Below are positions 8,061 to 15,803 of a stretch of DNA of 64,000 nt, piece after piece. The stretch spans positions 22,981-86,980 of the forward strand of contig JADYYS010000033.1 in assembly GCA_020853525.1 (NCBI GenBank), given 5' to 3'. The notes beneath the pieces are model-generated. The model was not told the DNA's origin. It worked only from the letters and a program-made list of their open reading frames with translations, and ran no database searches. The DNA comes from Ardenticatenales bacterium (lineage in GTDB: Bacteria; Chloroflexota; Anaerolineae; Epilineales; Epilineaceae). The stretch's first letter is position 1. Each line of letters starts with the position of its first letter. Both the position numbers and the translations under genes were made by a program.

Positions 8061-9439
8061 CCCTCATCATCGCCGGCGACCGCATTGCCCGTCGCATGGC
8101 CGGCCCGAGCATCCGCGCCCTCGAGATCGCCCGCGCCCTCCACGCCCGCGGCCTGAGCGTGACGCTGGCCGCGCCGGGCGAGGTCGCGCTCGATCTGCCG
8201 TTCCCGACCGTCGGCTACGACGTCCGCGGCGAGGCGCTGCGGGCGGCGGCGGCGGGCGCGACATCGATCTTCATCCAAGGCCTCACCCTCGCCCAGTACC
8301 CGTTCCTGGCATCGCTCGACGTGCCCATCGTCGTCGACCTCTACGACCCGTTCGTCCTCGAAAACCTCCATGCCCGGGTTCACGACACGCCGTCCGGCCG
8401 CCGGCGAGGCCACGAGACGGACCTGGCCGCGCTCGTCGACCAGCTCAAGCGGGGCGACTTCTTCGTTTGCGCCTCCGAGATCCAGCGCGACTACTGGCTC
8501 GGCTGCCTGACGGCCGTCGGCCGGATCAACCCGGCGGTCTACGACGGCGGCGCCGACCTGCGCCACCTCATCGACCTCCTGCCGTTCGGCCTGCCCGACG
8601 CGCCGCCCGCCGCACCCACGACGCCCGTCCTGCGCGGCGTCCACCCGCGCGTCGGCCCGGACGACCGGGTGCTCCTGTGGGGCGGCGGCATCTGGGACTG
8701 GTTCGATCCGCTCACCCTGATCCGCGCGGTCGCCGACATCGCTCGCGAACGCGACGATGTCCGGCTCTACTTCATGGGCACCCGCACGCCGAGCCTGTAC
8801 TCGCCCAAGCAGACGATGGCCGACAAGGCGGTAGCCCTCGCCCGCGACGTCGGCCTACTCGACCGCGTCGTCCTGCTCAACGACGGCTGGGTGGACTACG
8901 ACGGCCGCGCCGGGTACCTGCTGGAAGCCGACATCGCCGTCAGCACGCACCTGCCGCACGTCGAAACGCGCTACGCCTACCGCACTCGCCTGCTGGACTG
9001 CATCTGGACCGGCCTGCCGATGCTCGTCACGGACGGCGACGTCCTGGCGGAGGTCGTGCGCCGCGAGGGACTCGGCGAGGTCGTCGCGCCGAACGACGTC
9101 GCCGCCGCGGCCGATGCACTGCGGCGCATGCTGGCCGTCATCGATGCCGCCGAGGCGCGTGGCGATGCGACCCGCGGTCGCGCCGCGTACGGCGCCGCAT
9201 TCGACCGCGTGCGCGCGTCGATGACGTGGTCGGCCGCGACGACGTCGCTGGCACGGTTCGCAGCTGCACCGGTGCGGGCCGCCGATCGGCCGACCGGTGA
9301 GGGCGACGCGGCGCGGGCCGCGGCGACGCCGATGCGGGGGCTGCCGCGACGGGCGGTGGAGATCGTGCGGGAGGCGGGGGTGCTGGCGCTCGTCGAGGAG
9401 GGGGTGCGGTGGGTGCGGTGGCGGCGAAGGGGGCGGTGA
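8057..9439 (+). CDS. Glycosyltransferase (GT-B fold, GT4-like)
   Basis: A 460-residue protein. The N-terminus MTLIIAGDRIARRMAGPSIRALEIARALHARG is a typical acceptor domain with a substrate loop. The donor half contains VLLWGGGIWDWFDPLTLIRAVADIARERDDVRLYFMGT and the membrane-facing YLLEADIAVSTHLPHVETRYAYRTRLLDCIWTGLPMLVTDGDVLAEVV, where GT4 enzymes bind the nucleotide sugar. ATG 8057 overlaps the preceding stop by 4 nt. The C-terminus ends in a basic tail. It is the last gene of the 2310-9439 polysaccharide operon, so it likely adds a sugar to the exported polymer. Donor and acceptor are unknown. Confidence 0.85.
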   Translation: MTLIIAGDRIARRMAGPSIRALEIARALHARGLSVTLAAPGEVALDLPFPTVGYDVRGEALRAAAAGATSIFIQGLTLAQYPFLASLDVPIVVDLYDPFVLENLHARVHDTPSGRRRGHETDLAALVDQLKRGDFFVCASEIQRDYWLGCLTAVGRINPAVYDGGADLRHLIDLLPFGLPDAPPAAPTTPVLRGVHPRVGPDDRVLLWGGGIWDWFDPLTLIRAVADIARERDDVRLYFMGTRTPSLYSPKQTMADKAVALARDVGLLDRVVLLNDGWVDYDGRAGYLLEADIAVSTHLPHVETRYAYRTRLLDCIWTGLPMLVTDGDVLAEVVRREGLGEVVAPNDVAAAADALRRMLAVIDAAEARGDATRGRAAYGAAFDRVRASMTWSAATTSLARFAAAPVRAADRPTGEGDAARAAATPMRGLPRRAVEIVREAGVLALVEEGVRWVRWRRRGR

Positions 9440-9510
9440 AGGCGGCGCAGTCGTGTGGCGGTGTGAGGGGAAACACGCGACGGAGTCGCCATCGAGAGCA
9501 ATATAGAAAC

Positions 9511-9552
9511 GCATCGGGATTCAATGTTGCATCGCATCGGGACTCAATATTG
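9511..9552. repeat. Two 19-bp direct repeats in an AT-richer gap
   Basis: GCATCGGGATTCAATGTTG (9511-9529) and GCATCGGGACTCAATATTG (9534-9552), 17 of 19 identical, separated by CATC. They lie in the 163-nt gap between two convergent genes (3' ends at 9439 and 9603). This stretch is clearly more AT-rich than its neighbours, which hints at a junction of an acquired block. Confidence 0.7.
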
Positions 9553-9602
9553 ATCGTGGAGGCGATCCGATGTTGCATCACGGCGGCGCATTTCGGGAGC
9601 GA

Positions 9603-10442
9603 TCAGGAGGGCATCGTTCCCGTCGGACTTGGTGCGCAATCCACGGCCTTCATGACGACAACAAGGCCCGTGTCCTTCGTGATCCGAATTCCGGCGTCGG
9701 TCCGAATCCGTTCCTCGACGAGTGCCCGCATCGCGTCGACAGCGGGCGCATCGGTCCATCCCTCTGTGTCCCACAGCGAGAGCGCATAGTTGACCAACGG
9801 CTCGGTTTCGGTCACCCACAGACGGTTGTCGAACGGACGGACCTGTGCCGGGCCGATCGACTTCAGGACATCGACGGCGTTCTCCAGGGAGAATGCCCCG
9901 TTCCGTACTGCCTCGGGCGAGTAGCGCGGTTCGGCGATGTGGATCAGCTCGTGCAACTCGCGCAGATGATTCTCGCCGTTGGTGGCAGCGAAGAGCTGGC
10001 CGCCCGGGCGGAGCACCCGTGCGAGTTCGTTCACAGCCTCCGCAACGTTGGGAGCGTGGTAGAGCATGTGGTTGGCGATCACAGCATCAAACGTGGCATC
10101 AGTGAACGGGATCGCAGCCACGTCGAGCGTCGCGAAGTCGAAGCGGGCGTCGCCGGCAAGGGTTGTGCAGGCCTCGTCCACCATGCCGGGCGACACGTCG
10201 GTGACCACGACCGTCAGCCCTTCCGGCACCTGCTTCCGATTCGCGCGCCAGAGCGATCCGGAACCTGCACCGACCTCGAGCACATGCTGGTCGGGCCGTA
10301 GCTCCAGCTGATCGAACACCCAGCTCCACCAGCCCTGCGGGCCGATGCCAAAGCGCGCGTGCAGCGCGGCGCGCGCCGCGAGGCGCTCCGGCGTCCGATA
10401 CTGGTGGTGGCTCAGGTAGCGCTGATCATCGATCCGCGGCAT
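9603..10442 (-). CDS. Class I SAM-dependent methyltransferase
   Basis: A 279-residue methyltransferase. SAM-binding motif I is VLEVGAGSGSLW, then VVTDVSPGMVDEA (end of strand 2), ARFDFATLDVAAIPFTDATFDAVIANHMLYHAPN (motifs II and III region) and ELARVLRPGGQLFAATNG. It belongs to the Methyltransf_11/UbiE-like group; the substrate is unknown. The start MPRIDDQRYLS was chosen because a TACGCT -10 hexamer lies 7 nt upstream, which suggests a leaderless mRNA; the open frame runs much further upstream but is antisense to the HEPN-MNT genes and not credible. It is divergent from the HEPN-MNT pair across a 207-nt gap. Codon use seems slightly less GC-biased than in neighbours. Confidence 0.85.
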   Translation of the reverse strand: MPRIDDQRYLSHHQYRTPERLAARAALHARFGIGPQGWWSWVFDQLELRPDQHVLEVGAGSGSLWRANRKQVPEGLTVVVTDVSPGMVDEACTTLAGDARFDFATLDVAAIPFTDATFDAVIANHMLYHAPNVAEAVNELARVLRPGGQLFAATNGENHLRELHELIHIAEPRYSPEAVRNGAFSLENAVDVLKSIGPAQVRPFDNRLWVTETEPLVNYALSLWDTEGWTDAPAVDAMRALVEERIRTDAGIRITKDTGLVVVMKAVDCAPSPTGTMPS

Positions 10443-10449
10443 GGTGCCC

Positions 10450-10455
10450 AGCGTA
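10450..10455 (-). promoter_or_regulatory. -10 element TACGCT, leaderless promoter of the methyltransferase
   Basis: On the minus strand, GAGTACGCT is followed by GGGCACC and then ATG at 10442. The 7-nt gap places the transcript start on the start codon. No ribosome-binding sequence is present. Confidence 0.5.
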
Positions 10456-10624
10456 CTCCGCTCGCCCACGGTCCGCAAGTGGCTACGCCGCTCACTCGTG
10501 TGAACGAGAACGGCGACCATCGTTCCAGCCGTCCGATGCGAACCAGCCGGAATCCGCCGGTTACTCCTGGTGCCTGGCCCACACCTCCACCTCGGACCGT
10601 TTTCATCTGCCGCCGGCAATCTGG

Positions 10625-10653
10625 CATCATCCCACCCAATGGACGCCCTTTGA
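10625..10653 (+). promoter_or_regulatory. -10-like element and four-codon mini-ORF before the HEPN gene
   Basis: TGG-CATCAT (10622-10630) resembles an extended -10 and is followed 8 nt later by ATGGACGCCCTTTGA (10639-10653). This tiny frame (M-D-A-L-stop) overlaps the proposed TTG start of the HEPN toxin at 10650 in TTGA. This could be a leaderless mini-leader that couples translation into the toxin gene. The interpretation is tentative. Confidence 0.3.
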
Positions 10654-11060
10654 CCACCCCACTCGACCTCTCCTCGCTGCGCCGGGCGCTCGCCAGCCTC
10701 GACCGCGGCTGCGAGCGCTCGCGCGGCGCGCCGGACGACGAGGAGCTGCGCGACGCCGTGATCCAGCGGTTCGAGTTCAGCTACGAGCTGTGCTGGCGGA
10801 TGCTGAAGCGCCGCCTGGAGCTTGACGCGCCCGTGCCGTCGGACATTGACCGGCTCGCGTTTCCGGTTGTGCTGCGGGTGGGGGCGGAGCAGGGGCTGAT
10901 CGCCGATGTGGAGCGCTGGCTCGTCTATCGCCATCAGCGCAATCTGACGTCCCACGTCTACGACGCCGATCGCGCATGGCAGGTATACCACTCGGCGCTC
11001 GAGTTTGCAGAGGACGCCCGCCGCCTCCTGACCCAGTTGGAGGCACGCAACGATGCCTGA
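10650..11060 (+). CDS. HEPN-domain toxin / nucleotidyltransferase-substrate protein (HI0074/HepT family)
   Basis: A 136-residue all-alpha HEPN protein. FEFSYELCWRMLKRRLE (about residues 41-57) is the family helix, and the RNase motif RX4HXY reads R97-NLTS-H102-V-Y104. In characterised HepT-MntA pairs the HEPN protein is an RNase toxin, and its tyrosine in this motif is adenylylated by the MNT partner. TTG 10650 was chosen because no in-frame ATG lies nearby and the fold starts about six residues later; it is the least certain part. The gene overlaps the MNT gene by 8 nt, the usual order for these pairs. It is most likely a type VII toxin-antitoxin module. Confidence 0.85.
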   Translation: MTTPLDLSSLRRALASLDRGCERSRGAPDDEELRDAVIQRFEFSYELCWRMLKRRLELDAPVPSDIDRLAFPVVLRVGAEQGLIADVERWLVYRHQRNLTSHVYDADRAWQVYHSALEFAEDARRLLTQLEARNDA

Positions 11061-11409
11061 CGCACAGGTTGCCAAGCGCCAAGCCACCACCCCGGACGTC
11101 GCTCCGGACGTCGCCCCCGCCCACCTCGCCCTCCTCCGCAGCATCCTCGCCCGCCACGTCCCCGACCGCACAGTCGTGGCTTTCGGTTCGCGCGCGTCGG
11201 GCACCGCCAAGCCGTGGTCCGATCTGGACCTCGCGATCCTCGGCGACGGACGTCTGCCGCTGGTCGTCATCGCACGCCTCGCGTCGGACCTCGAAGAGTC
11301 CATACTGCCGTTCCGCGTCGACGTCGTCGAACGGGCCACAGTGTCCCCCGAGTTCGGGCGGCGGATCGACCGCGAGGCCGTGATCGTACAGGCCGGCGCG
11401 CACGTGTAG
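11053..11409 (+). CDS. Minimal nucleotidyltransferase antitoxin (MntA family)
   Basis: A 118-residue minimal nucleotidyltransferase. The catalytic GSX10DXD motif is complete: GS-RASGTAKPWS-DLD (about residues 43-57), followed by LAILGDG. A third acidic residue is expected in FRVDVVE. Known MntA proteins use ATP to adenylylate the tyrosine of the HEPN toxin and so neutralise it. An N-terminal extension of about 25 residues, with the repeat APDVAPDVAP, precedes the fold. ATG 11053 overlaps the HEPN stop by 8 nt, so both are translated together. Confidence 0.87.
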   Translation: MPDAQVAKRQATTPDVAPDVAPAHLALLRSILARHVPDRTVVAFGSRASGTAKPWSDLDLAILGDGRLPLVVIARLASDLEESILPFRVDVVERATVSPEFGRRIDREAVIVQAGAHV

Positions 11410-11473
11410 ACGGGGTTCAACCCCTCCGCCCACGGGTCCGGCCACTGCACGAAGAGTTCCGAGGACGATCAGC

Positions 11474-11812
11474 GTGACTCCTGCCACGGCCCTGCGCGTG
11501 ATCAAGCTGGTCCACACCGTGGTGTGGGCCTTCTTCGCCGGCGCCATCGTCGCGATCCCGTACGCCGCGTGGCTGAGGCGATTCGGGTGGGTGGTCGCAC
11601 TGACCGCGATCGTCCTGATCGAGGTCGCGATCCTCGCCTTCAACGGCCTGCGCTGCCCCCTCACCGCCGTCGCCGCCCGACACACCGAGGACCGGCGCGC
11701 GAACTTCGACATCTACCTGCCGCTGTGGCTTGCGGCGTACAACAAGCAGGTCTTCGGCTCGCTGTTCGTGGCGGGCATGCTGTTCGCCCTTGTGCGATGG
11801 CTGTCGTCGTAG
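11474..11812 (+). CDS. Small integral membrane protein, about three spans
   Basis: A 112-residue protein with two N-terminal hydrophobic helices (LVHTVVWAFFAGAIVAIPYAAWL; WVVALTAIVLIEVAILAF) and a C-terminal one (VFGSLFVAGMLFALVRWL). Between them is a polar loop, LRCPLTAVAARHTEDRRANFDIYLPLWLAAYNKQ. The RCPLT and NFDIYLP...YNK pattern looks conserved, but the function is not recognised. GTG 11474 is preceded by GAGG. It lies 64 nt after the MNT gene, so it may or may not share its transcript. A stem-loop follows the stop. Confidence 0.7.
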   Translation: MTPATALRVIKLVHTVVWAFFAGAIVAIPYAAWLRRFGWVVALTAIVLIEVAILAFNGLRCPLTAVAARHTEDRRANFDIYLPLWLAAYNKQVFGSLFVAGMLFALVRWLSS

Positions 11813-11843
11813 GGCGCCTTCGACTTCCAAGTCCGTATGCACC

Positions 11844-11895
11844 GAAGGCGGACGAAGCGTTGCCGGTGACTCGCAGCGACACTTCGTCCGCCTTC
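11844..11895. terminator. Long-looped stem between convergent genes
   Basis: Perfect 14-nt arms GAAGGCGGACGAAG (11844-11857) and CTTCGTCCGCCTTC (11882-11895) with a 24-nt loop. It lies between the 3' end of the small membrane gene and the 3' end of the lipoprotein gene, where a bidirectional terminator is expected. There is no T-run, so its termination role is inferred. Confidence 0.55.
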
Positions 11896-11902
11896 ACTCG
11901 GC

Positions 11903-13249
11903 CTACTTCACCCACCAGTCCGGCGCGAAGTCGTTCCACTTGTTGCCGGCATCGCCGAACGGCGCCTGGAACTGCGCGTCCGCAGCGGTGGCCAAGGCCA
12001 CGTCCGCCGGACCGCCGGCGGCGCCGCTCGTCTGCATCACGTACGCGCCGCCGGCGCCGCGGCCGTAGCTGCCGTACTGGTGGCCGCTGGCGTTCGTCAG
12101 TCGCGTCATCGTCTGGCTGCCGAAGTCATAGCGGAAGAGCTCCTCGTCGAGGCAGCCGCTGGCCGGGATCGCGGCGCACTCGCTGTTGAGCAGCAGGCTG
12201 GGCTTGCCGTTCTGGACGCCGAACGACGGGCTGAAGACGAGGTCGATGTTCGCGTTGTTGTTGTCCTTCATGGGAAAGGCGAAGGTCGTCGGCGCGGCGC
12301 CGATCGGCGTGCTGTTCTTCGGCACGGCGATGCGATACAACCGCCCGCGCGTGGCGGCGACGTCGGCCGAGAAGTAGAGCGTGCCGTCGCCGGCGGCGAA
12401 CGTGCTCTCGGAGGGCGCGAGGACCGTGCCGTCCTTCGCCGCGCCGCCGATCTCGACGATGCGCCGCACCTGGAAGCTGTTCAGGTTGTACGGTCCGCCG
12501 AGCTTGTACGTCGGGAACTCGAGGCACGACAGCCCGCGCTGCGCCCAGTCCGAGTAGTGGCTGAAGCACAGCTTGTCGCCGTTGTTCGCCCACGTCAGGT
12601 AGTCCAGGCGCTGCGTGCCGAGGCCGAGCTGCGGCGTATGGAACCACGTGAGGGGCGTGCCGGCGGCATCGATGATCACGATCGCCGAGACTTTGCTCGA
12701 CGTGCCGGTCGGGACAGAGCTGTCCGTGATCAGGTATGCGATCCGCGTGCCGTCCGGCGACCACACCGGGCTGCGCACCTCGAGATCGCTGATCTGTGAC
12801 ACGGCCGTCGGCTGACCGCTCGGCGCCGATGCGTCGCCGACGTACACCCGCGGCGTGCCGCTGCGATCGGAAACGAAGACGACGCGGCCGGTGAACGCGT
12901 TCTTCGTATCCGGCAGGATCGTGATCGGGCGGTGGCAGTACGGGGGGCACGGCCGTCCGGCATCGGCCGGCGCGTTGCTCCCGGCGTCCGCGTCCGCAGC
13001 GGTCGACGCGCCGACGGCGGGCACCGCATCATCCGCGACCGGGACGCCGACATCCGCTGTCGTGGCGATGGTGGACTCACCGGCTGTCGCCTCACCGACC
13101 GTCGCTTCGGCGGCAGCCTCGCCGTCGCCGACTGCCGACTGCGGCAGCGCGGCGCCCCCGAGGCGCTCAGACTGGCCAGTGCACGCGCTGCTTGCGGCGA
13201 ATAGAGCGAATACCAGGACGCGCGCGCCCCACGAGGCCTTGCCGTTCAT
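11903..13249 (-). CDS. Lipoprotein with TolB/WD40-like beta-propeller
   Basis: A 448-residue secreted lipoprotein. The N-terminus MNGKASWGARVLVFALFAASSAC is a signal peptide ending in a lipobox with the acylated Cys. About 100 residues of Ala/Thr/Gly-rich linker follow. The propeller repeats contain GRVVFVSDRSGTPRVYVGD and SPVWSPDGTRIAYLITDSS, the PD40 signature seen in TolB. Later blades mention stored values (LLLNSECAAIPASGCLDEELFRYD). The start was set at the ATG just before the signal peptide, with GGAGG upstream at about 13257-13261; an upstream in-frame extension is unlikely. The function is probably binding or scaffolding at the cell surface. It stands alone between two stem-loop-bounded units. 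Confidence 0.8.
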   Translation of the reverse strand: MNGKASWGARVLVFALFAASSACTGQSERLGGAALPQSAVGDGEAAAEATVGEATAGESTIATTADVGVPVADDAVPAVGASTAADADAGSNAPADAGRPCPPYCHRPITILPDTKNAFTGRVVFVSDRSGTPRVYVGDASAPSGQPTAVSQISDLEVRSPVWSPDGTRIAYLITDSSVPTGTSSKVSAIVIIDAAGTPLTWFHTPQLGLGTQRLDYLTWANNGDKLCFSHYSDWAQRGLSCLEFPTYKLGGPYNLNSFQVRRIVEIGGAAKDGTVLAPSESTFAAGDGTLYFSADVAATRGRLYRIAVPKNSTPIGAAPTTFAFPMKDNNNANIDLVFSPSFGVQNGKPSLLLNSECAAIPASGCLDEELFRYDFGSQTMTRLTNASGHQYGSYGRGAGGAYVMQTSGAAGGPADVALATAADAQFQAPFGDAGNKWNDFAPDWWVK

Positions 13250-13358
13250 CTCTGCGATCCTCCGTTGCGATCCGACTCGGTCGGAACGGCCGCGATGGGC
13301 CGAATTGGATGTTGACCGCAGTACACGCTTCGGCAGGTCGATGTTCCGAGAGCGGCCG

Positions 13359-15803
13359 TCACCCCAGCCTCGCACCGCACGCCGTCACGAGCGCCGCCGC
13401 CAGCGGCACCCCCCCCGCCGCCAGGTGCACATCCGCCAGCCGCAGCAGCGCCGCCGCCTCGCACCACCGCCGGACCGCCGGGTCGATCCGACGGTCCATG
13501 GCAGCGTGCGCGCGCTTGAAGGCAAGCGCCGCGGCGCGCAGTCGTGCTGTGCCAGCCGGCGCTCGGCAGCCGAGCCAGACCATGTGGGCGACGAAGTTCC
13601 CGACGTCGAGCGCCGGTTCGCTCAGCGACGCGTCGTCGAGGTCGACAAAGCCGATCCGGCCGTCGGGGGCGACGAGCACCTGCTCCGGGTGCAGGTCGCG
13701 GTGCACCGGTTGATGTCGCCAGTCCCGCGGCCGCGGGGCAGCCGCCTCGAGTCGCGCGAGCGCGACCTGTGCCCGCCGCCCGACGCGCTCGTCCGCCGCC
13801 AGCAGTCGTGCGACGCGCGCGGTCAGCGGTGCCAGCTCGTCCGCCGGATCATGCCGCCGCTCGAGCGGCGCGGGCGACGCATGCAGCGCGCCCAGCGCGG
13901 TGCCGATCCGCGCGGCCAACGCTACATCGCCCGCGCACAGCCGCGACGTCACGGGCACGCCGGGCACGGCGCCGAGCAGCACGATCCGCGACTCGTCCAG
14001 GTAGCCAACAGGCTCGGGTAGCTGCGGGCCGTCGGGGTGCTGGGCTGCATGGAGGTGCGCATGCGCGGCGAGGACCCGGGCGCCGCGGGCGCTGGCGAAG
14101 ATCTTGCCGTACAGGACCGTCGGCATGGGAGCTGGGACGGCGAACGAATCGGATGCGGCGCGGTCGGACGTGACCGCGTACTCCACCAGGCATCGCCGCC
14201 CCGGCTTGTAGCGCACGACACGGGCCGTCGTCACGTGCGTCTCGCCTTGGCCGAGGTTGCGCAGCGCGGCGGTGATGTGGCTCGGGCTGATCGCCAGCGC
14301 CAGCGTCGGCAGCGTCGGGTCCGCGGGCACCAGGGGAACCGGGGGCGGCGGTGCGACGCGGGGGACGGCCGACCCGCTCGGCATCGCGAGCCGGCTGCGG
14401 CCGTGCTCGACGAACCGCGCCTCGGCCGCCGCGACGATCGCGGCGACGGCCGTCGGCCAGTGCGGATCGAGTCGGCGGAACGGATGGATCGCCAGCCGCA
14501 GGAGCGCCGCGGCTTCGTAGAGCGGCAGCAGCCGAACCGCCGTCGGGTCCGTCGCGCCGACGAGCGTCCGGACGATGTCGCGCACCGCATCGGTCGTCGC
14601 CTGCGCCCGGCGCGCCGCGCCGTGTTCGGCAGCGCCGGTCGCGACGGATGCCGCGGCCGCCCACGCGCCGTAGTGCGCCACGAACGTCCCGTGGTCGAAC
14701 GCCGGTTCGCCGATCGCGGCGTCGTCGAAGTCGATGAGGAAGACGCCGTCGTCGCCGACGAGCACCTGTCTGTCGTACCAGTCGCCGTGGACGATCCGGG
14801 CGCGCCACGGACTTACCGCGATCGCTGCGGCGATCCGTTCGGCCAGGCGGCCGGCGATGGGCGACGAGGAAGGAAGGAGGGCGTCGATGTACGCCCCCGC
14901 CGCGCGCACCGCCCCCGCCACGTCGTCCGCCGAGCAGCGCGTCAGCGTGCTCGCCACACGGCATGTCGCCGGCAGCGCGTGCAGCCGGCCGACGGCGGCC
15001 ACCGCCGCGGACGTCCAGACGGAACGGTCCCCGCTTCCGTCGATGTCGACGTCGGTGTCCCGCAGCTCGCGCAGCGTCCGCCCGGGAACCGCCGCGACGA
15101 CCGTCATGTGGCGCGCCTCGTCGACCGCCAGCAGCGCGCCGACCGGCAGGTTGCGCGCTTGCAGCGCACGCTGCAGGTTGCCCAGCCGCGCCGCATCGCG
15201 CCGAGAGTGGATCTTGGCGTAGGCCGCATCGCCGCTGCCGGGCGATCGGACGATCCGCAGCACGCCCTTGCGCTCAGGCACGTGCCGAACGAGCTCGATC
15301 GCGAGGTCGCCCGCAGTGGCCGGGTCTTGGCCGAGCGCCCGCGCCATCACGCCGGGCGCCATCGCTTCGACCAGCCACGGCACCTTGCGGTCGACGGGCG
15401 CCAGTTGGAGCACGGCGCCGATAGACGCGAGGTGCGCGAACCGGTCCGCCCTGTCGCCGTGCAGCTCGTGCGCCCGTTCGGCGAGTCGCGACAGGCGGCC
15501 GCCCGGCCGGGCGACGGTGGTGGCGCGGCCGTCCGCGTAGAGCGTGACGGTGGCCCATGTCGTCCCGTCGGCATCGCCGCCATCGGCCGCCTCACCGATT
15601 TCGCGACCGCCGCCGAACCGATACCGCAGCTCGCCGCGGACGACACAGCTTGCACCCGGCTTGTAGCGGACCCGGGAAGGCGTGAATCGTTCGACGACCA
15701 TGTCGCCGATAACAGCCGGCGCCCAGCCGCCTGCGATCGCCTCCGCCAGCGCGTCGCCGTCGAACACCGCGGGCAGGCAGGGCAGGGCGGGATCGGGCTT
15801 CAT
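13359..15803 (-). CDS. Tandem aminoglycoside-phosphotransferase-like (APH) kinase protein
   Basis: An 814-residue protein made of two kinase-like halves. Half one has VRYKPGASCVVRGEL (46-60), the catalytic-loop motif HGDWYDRQ (339-346) and the metal motif LIDFDD (356-361). Half two repeats this with VRYKPGRRCLVEYAV (530-544), HRDLHPEQ (701-708) and FVDLDD (719-724). Both halves also share EPAxDxGxFVAH just after the metal motif, so the gene arose by internal duplication and fusion. APH/choline-kinase-fold enzymes phosphorylate small molecules or sugars. Here it is the last gene of a glycosyltransferase and ABC-exporter operon, so phosphorylation of a sugar, lipid or polymer is more likely than drug resistance. 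ATG 15803 overlaps the exporter stop by 4 nt. Confidence 0.8.
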   Translation of the reverse strand: MKPDPALPCLPAVFDGDALAEAIAGGWAPAVIGDMVVERFTPSRVRYKPGASCVVRGELRYRFGGGREIGEAADGGDADGTTWATVTLYADGRATTVARPGGRLSRLAERAHELHGDRADRFAHLASIGAVLQLAPVDRKVPWLVEAMAPGVMARALGQDPATAGDLAIELVRHVPERKGVLRIVRSPGSGDAAYAKIHSRRDAARLGNLQRALQARNLPVGALLAVDEARHMTVVAAVPGRTLRELRDTDVDIDGSGDRSVWTSAAVAAVGRLHALPATCRVASTLTRCSADDVAGAVRAAGAYIDALLPSSSPIAGRLAERIAAAIAVSPWRARIVHGDWYDRQVLVGDDGVFLIDFDDAAIGEPAFDHGTFVAHYGAWAAAASVATGAAEHGAARRAQATTDAVRDIVRTLVGATDPTAVRLLPLYEAAALLRLAIHPFRRLDPHWPTAVAAIVAAAEARFVEHGRSRLAMPSGSAVPRVAPPPPVPLVPADPTLPTLALAISPSHITAALRNLGQGETHVTTARVVRYKPGRRCLVEYAVTSDRAASDSFAVPAPMPTVLYGKIFASARGARVLAAHAHLHAAQHPDGPQLPEPVGYLDESRIVLLGAVPGVPVTSRLCAGDVALAARIGTALGALHASPAPLERRHDPADELAPLTARVARLLAADERVGRRAQVALARLEAAAPRPRDWRHQPVHRDLHPEQVLVAPDGRIGFVDLDDASLSEPALDVGNFVAHMVWLGCRAPAGTARLRAAALAFKRAHAAMDRRIDPAVRRWCEAAALLRLADVHLAAGGVPLAAALVTACGARLG

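Noticed and set aside
10443..11450. Upstream extension of the methyltransferase frame on the minus strand
   Set aside because: It would run antisense through the HEPN-MNT pair; the SAM fold starts just after the Met at 10442, which has a -10 box 7 nt upstream.
13359..15803. Aminoglycoside resistance gene
   Set aside because: The APH fold is shared by many small-molecule kinases. The operon context (glycosyltransferases and exporter) and the tandem form argue against drug resistance.
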